A stretch of DNA of 6,182 nt. It comes from Nitrospirota bacterium. GTDB taxonomy: Bacteria; Nitrospirota; Nitrospiria; Nitrospirales; UBA8639. Where the stretch lies: the NCBI GenBank assembly GCA_029865515.1, contig JAOUGQ010000184.1:1-6182 (forward strand), given 5' to 3'. The notes beneath the pieces are model-generated. The model made no database searches. It had not been told where the DNA came from and was given only the letters and a program-made list of their open reading frames with translations. A program made the translations under genes and the position numbers. Shown piece by piece: positions 5,373 through 6,182 of the stretch (the stretch's first letter is position 1; each line of letters starts with the position of its first letter).

Positions 5373-6182
5373 ATGGATACATCACAAACCGAGAAGGAAC
5401 TTATCGTTTCGCTGCCGCTCGTCCCTGTTAAACGAACGGTATTGTTTCCGGATACACTTGTTCCCTTTACCATAGGCCGACCCCGGTCGATTGCTGCGGT
5501 GGAAGCGGCAATGAACTCCGAAGACAAAGCTTTAGTGCTGGCTACTCAGCGTGACTCTGAAAAAGAGGAACCCGCATTTGACGATCTGTATCCCATTGGC
5601 ACCAAAGCCGTCATCAAGCAAATGGGCAAAACCCCGGATGGCCACCTTCAGGTTCTCGTACAAGGCATTGAACGCGTCGTCCTACTGAAGATCGAACAGG
5701 ACGAACCTCATATGATCGTTCGATCCCGACGAATGCCCCTCTCTCTTGAATCCGACCTTGAACTGGAAGCTTTGCATCGTGAGTTGCTAGAACTCATTGG
5801 CCAATTACCGGAATTACTCACGACCCAGGGTGTGGCGGAACTGGTGGCTGTGCTTCGAGCAGAAAAGAACCCTCTTTCTGTCGCCTATCGCCTGGTGTCA
5901 CTCTTAAACCTCAATGTGGAGCGCTTGCAAGGGCTCCTGGAACAATCTGATCCGAAGGAAGTTTTGCGTCAGGTGTACGGTGCTCTAGCGCATGAACTGC
6001 ATATCCTTAAAATCCGCCATGAAATCGCGAGCCAGGCCCAAGCGGAAATTGGAAAATCCCAACGGGAATATTTTCTGCGCCAACAGTTGAAGGAAATTCA
6101 ACAAGAACTCGGCGAGCTGGAGACGTTACCCGAAGAAGGCGAGGTGGGCGAGCTGAAAGCCCGCATCGAAAAAGCCGATCTT
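5373..6182 (+). CDS. lon: ATP-dependent Lon protease, N-terminal part; 3' end beyond the window
   Basis: Lon is a cytoplasmic AAA+ serine protease that degrades misfolded and selected regulatory proteins. The 270 codons here encode the LON substrate-binding domain (about 12-205), opening with LPLVPVKRTVLFPDTLVPF and containing GIERVVL and NPLSVAYRLVSLLNL. The start of the helical linker follows, with REYFLRQQLKEIQQELGE at 231-248, the Lon hallmark leading to the ATPase module. The Walker motifs and the Ser-Lys protease dyad lie beyond the right edge, so catalytic integrity cannot be judged. Full-length Lon is about 800 residues, so about a third is visible. It is divergent from the exporter operon and has its own probable promoter. 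A functional link to the exporter is not indicated. Confidence 0.95.
   Translation, partial: MDTSQTEKELIVSLPLVPVKRTVLFPDTLVPFTIGRPRSIAAVEAAMNSEDKALVLATQRDSEKEEPAFDDLYPIGTKAVIKQMGKTPDGHLQVLVQGIERVVLLKIEQDEPHMIVRSRRMPLSLESDLELEALHRELLELIGQLPELLTTQGVAELVAVLRAEKNPLSVAYRLVSLLNLNVERLQGLLEQSDPKEVLRQVYGALAHELHILKIRHEIASQAQAEIGKSQREYFLRQQLKEIQQELGELETLPEEGEVGELKARIEKADL

Noticed and set aside
1..6182. Insertion sequences, CRISPR repeats, tRNA or rRNA genes, attachment sites.
   Set aside because: No array of repeats, transposase, or RNA-gene pattern was found by eye on either strand.

Overview
The window comes from a Gram-negative bacterium of middling GC content (about half G+C by eye). The evidence is an outer-membrane channel lipoprotein, a periplasmic adaptor and a Lon protease with bacterial-type signals. 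The protein style (Lon N-terminus, NodT-type channel, DevC-like permease) would suit a Nitrospira-like or deep proteobacterial lineage. That placement is a guess and nothing here proves it.

Layout: from about 5166 down to the left edge, five genes lie on the minus strand and read leftward. In transcription order they are a TetR-family repressor (5166-4477), an FtsX/MacB-fold ABC permease of the DevC type (4480-3347), an ABC ATPase of the LolD/MacB/DevA type (about 3342-2602), an HlyD-type periplasmic adaptor (2601-1585) and, after a gap of about 230 bp, a NodT/TolC-family outer-membrane factor (1351 to beyond the left edge). The first four are packed tightly: a 4-bp ATGA overlap, a 4-bp gap and a 0-bp gap. 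Together they encode a complete tripartite ABC exporter spanning both membranes, of DevBCA/MacAB architecture, led by its own probable regulator. Nothing in the sequence fixes the exported substrate.

The 206-bp divergent gap (5167-5372) holds a near-consensus sigma-70 promoter for the exporter operon (TTGACA, 17 bp, TATCAT). An imperfect palindrome sits on its -10 and start site, as expected for TetR autorepression. On the other side a weaker promoter, with some sigma-32 resemblance, precedes the plus-strand lon gene, which runs off the right edge and shows only its N-terminal 270 codons.

The exporter is a coherent system but built from known families. The less usual details are an 11-bp perfect inverted repeat in the leader of the outer-membrane factor, a strongly basic C-terminal tail on the TetR protein, a non-ATG start for the ATPase supported by an extended Shine-Dalgarno match, and a hexaproline run in the adaptor.
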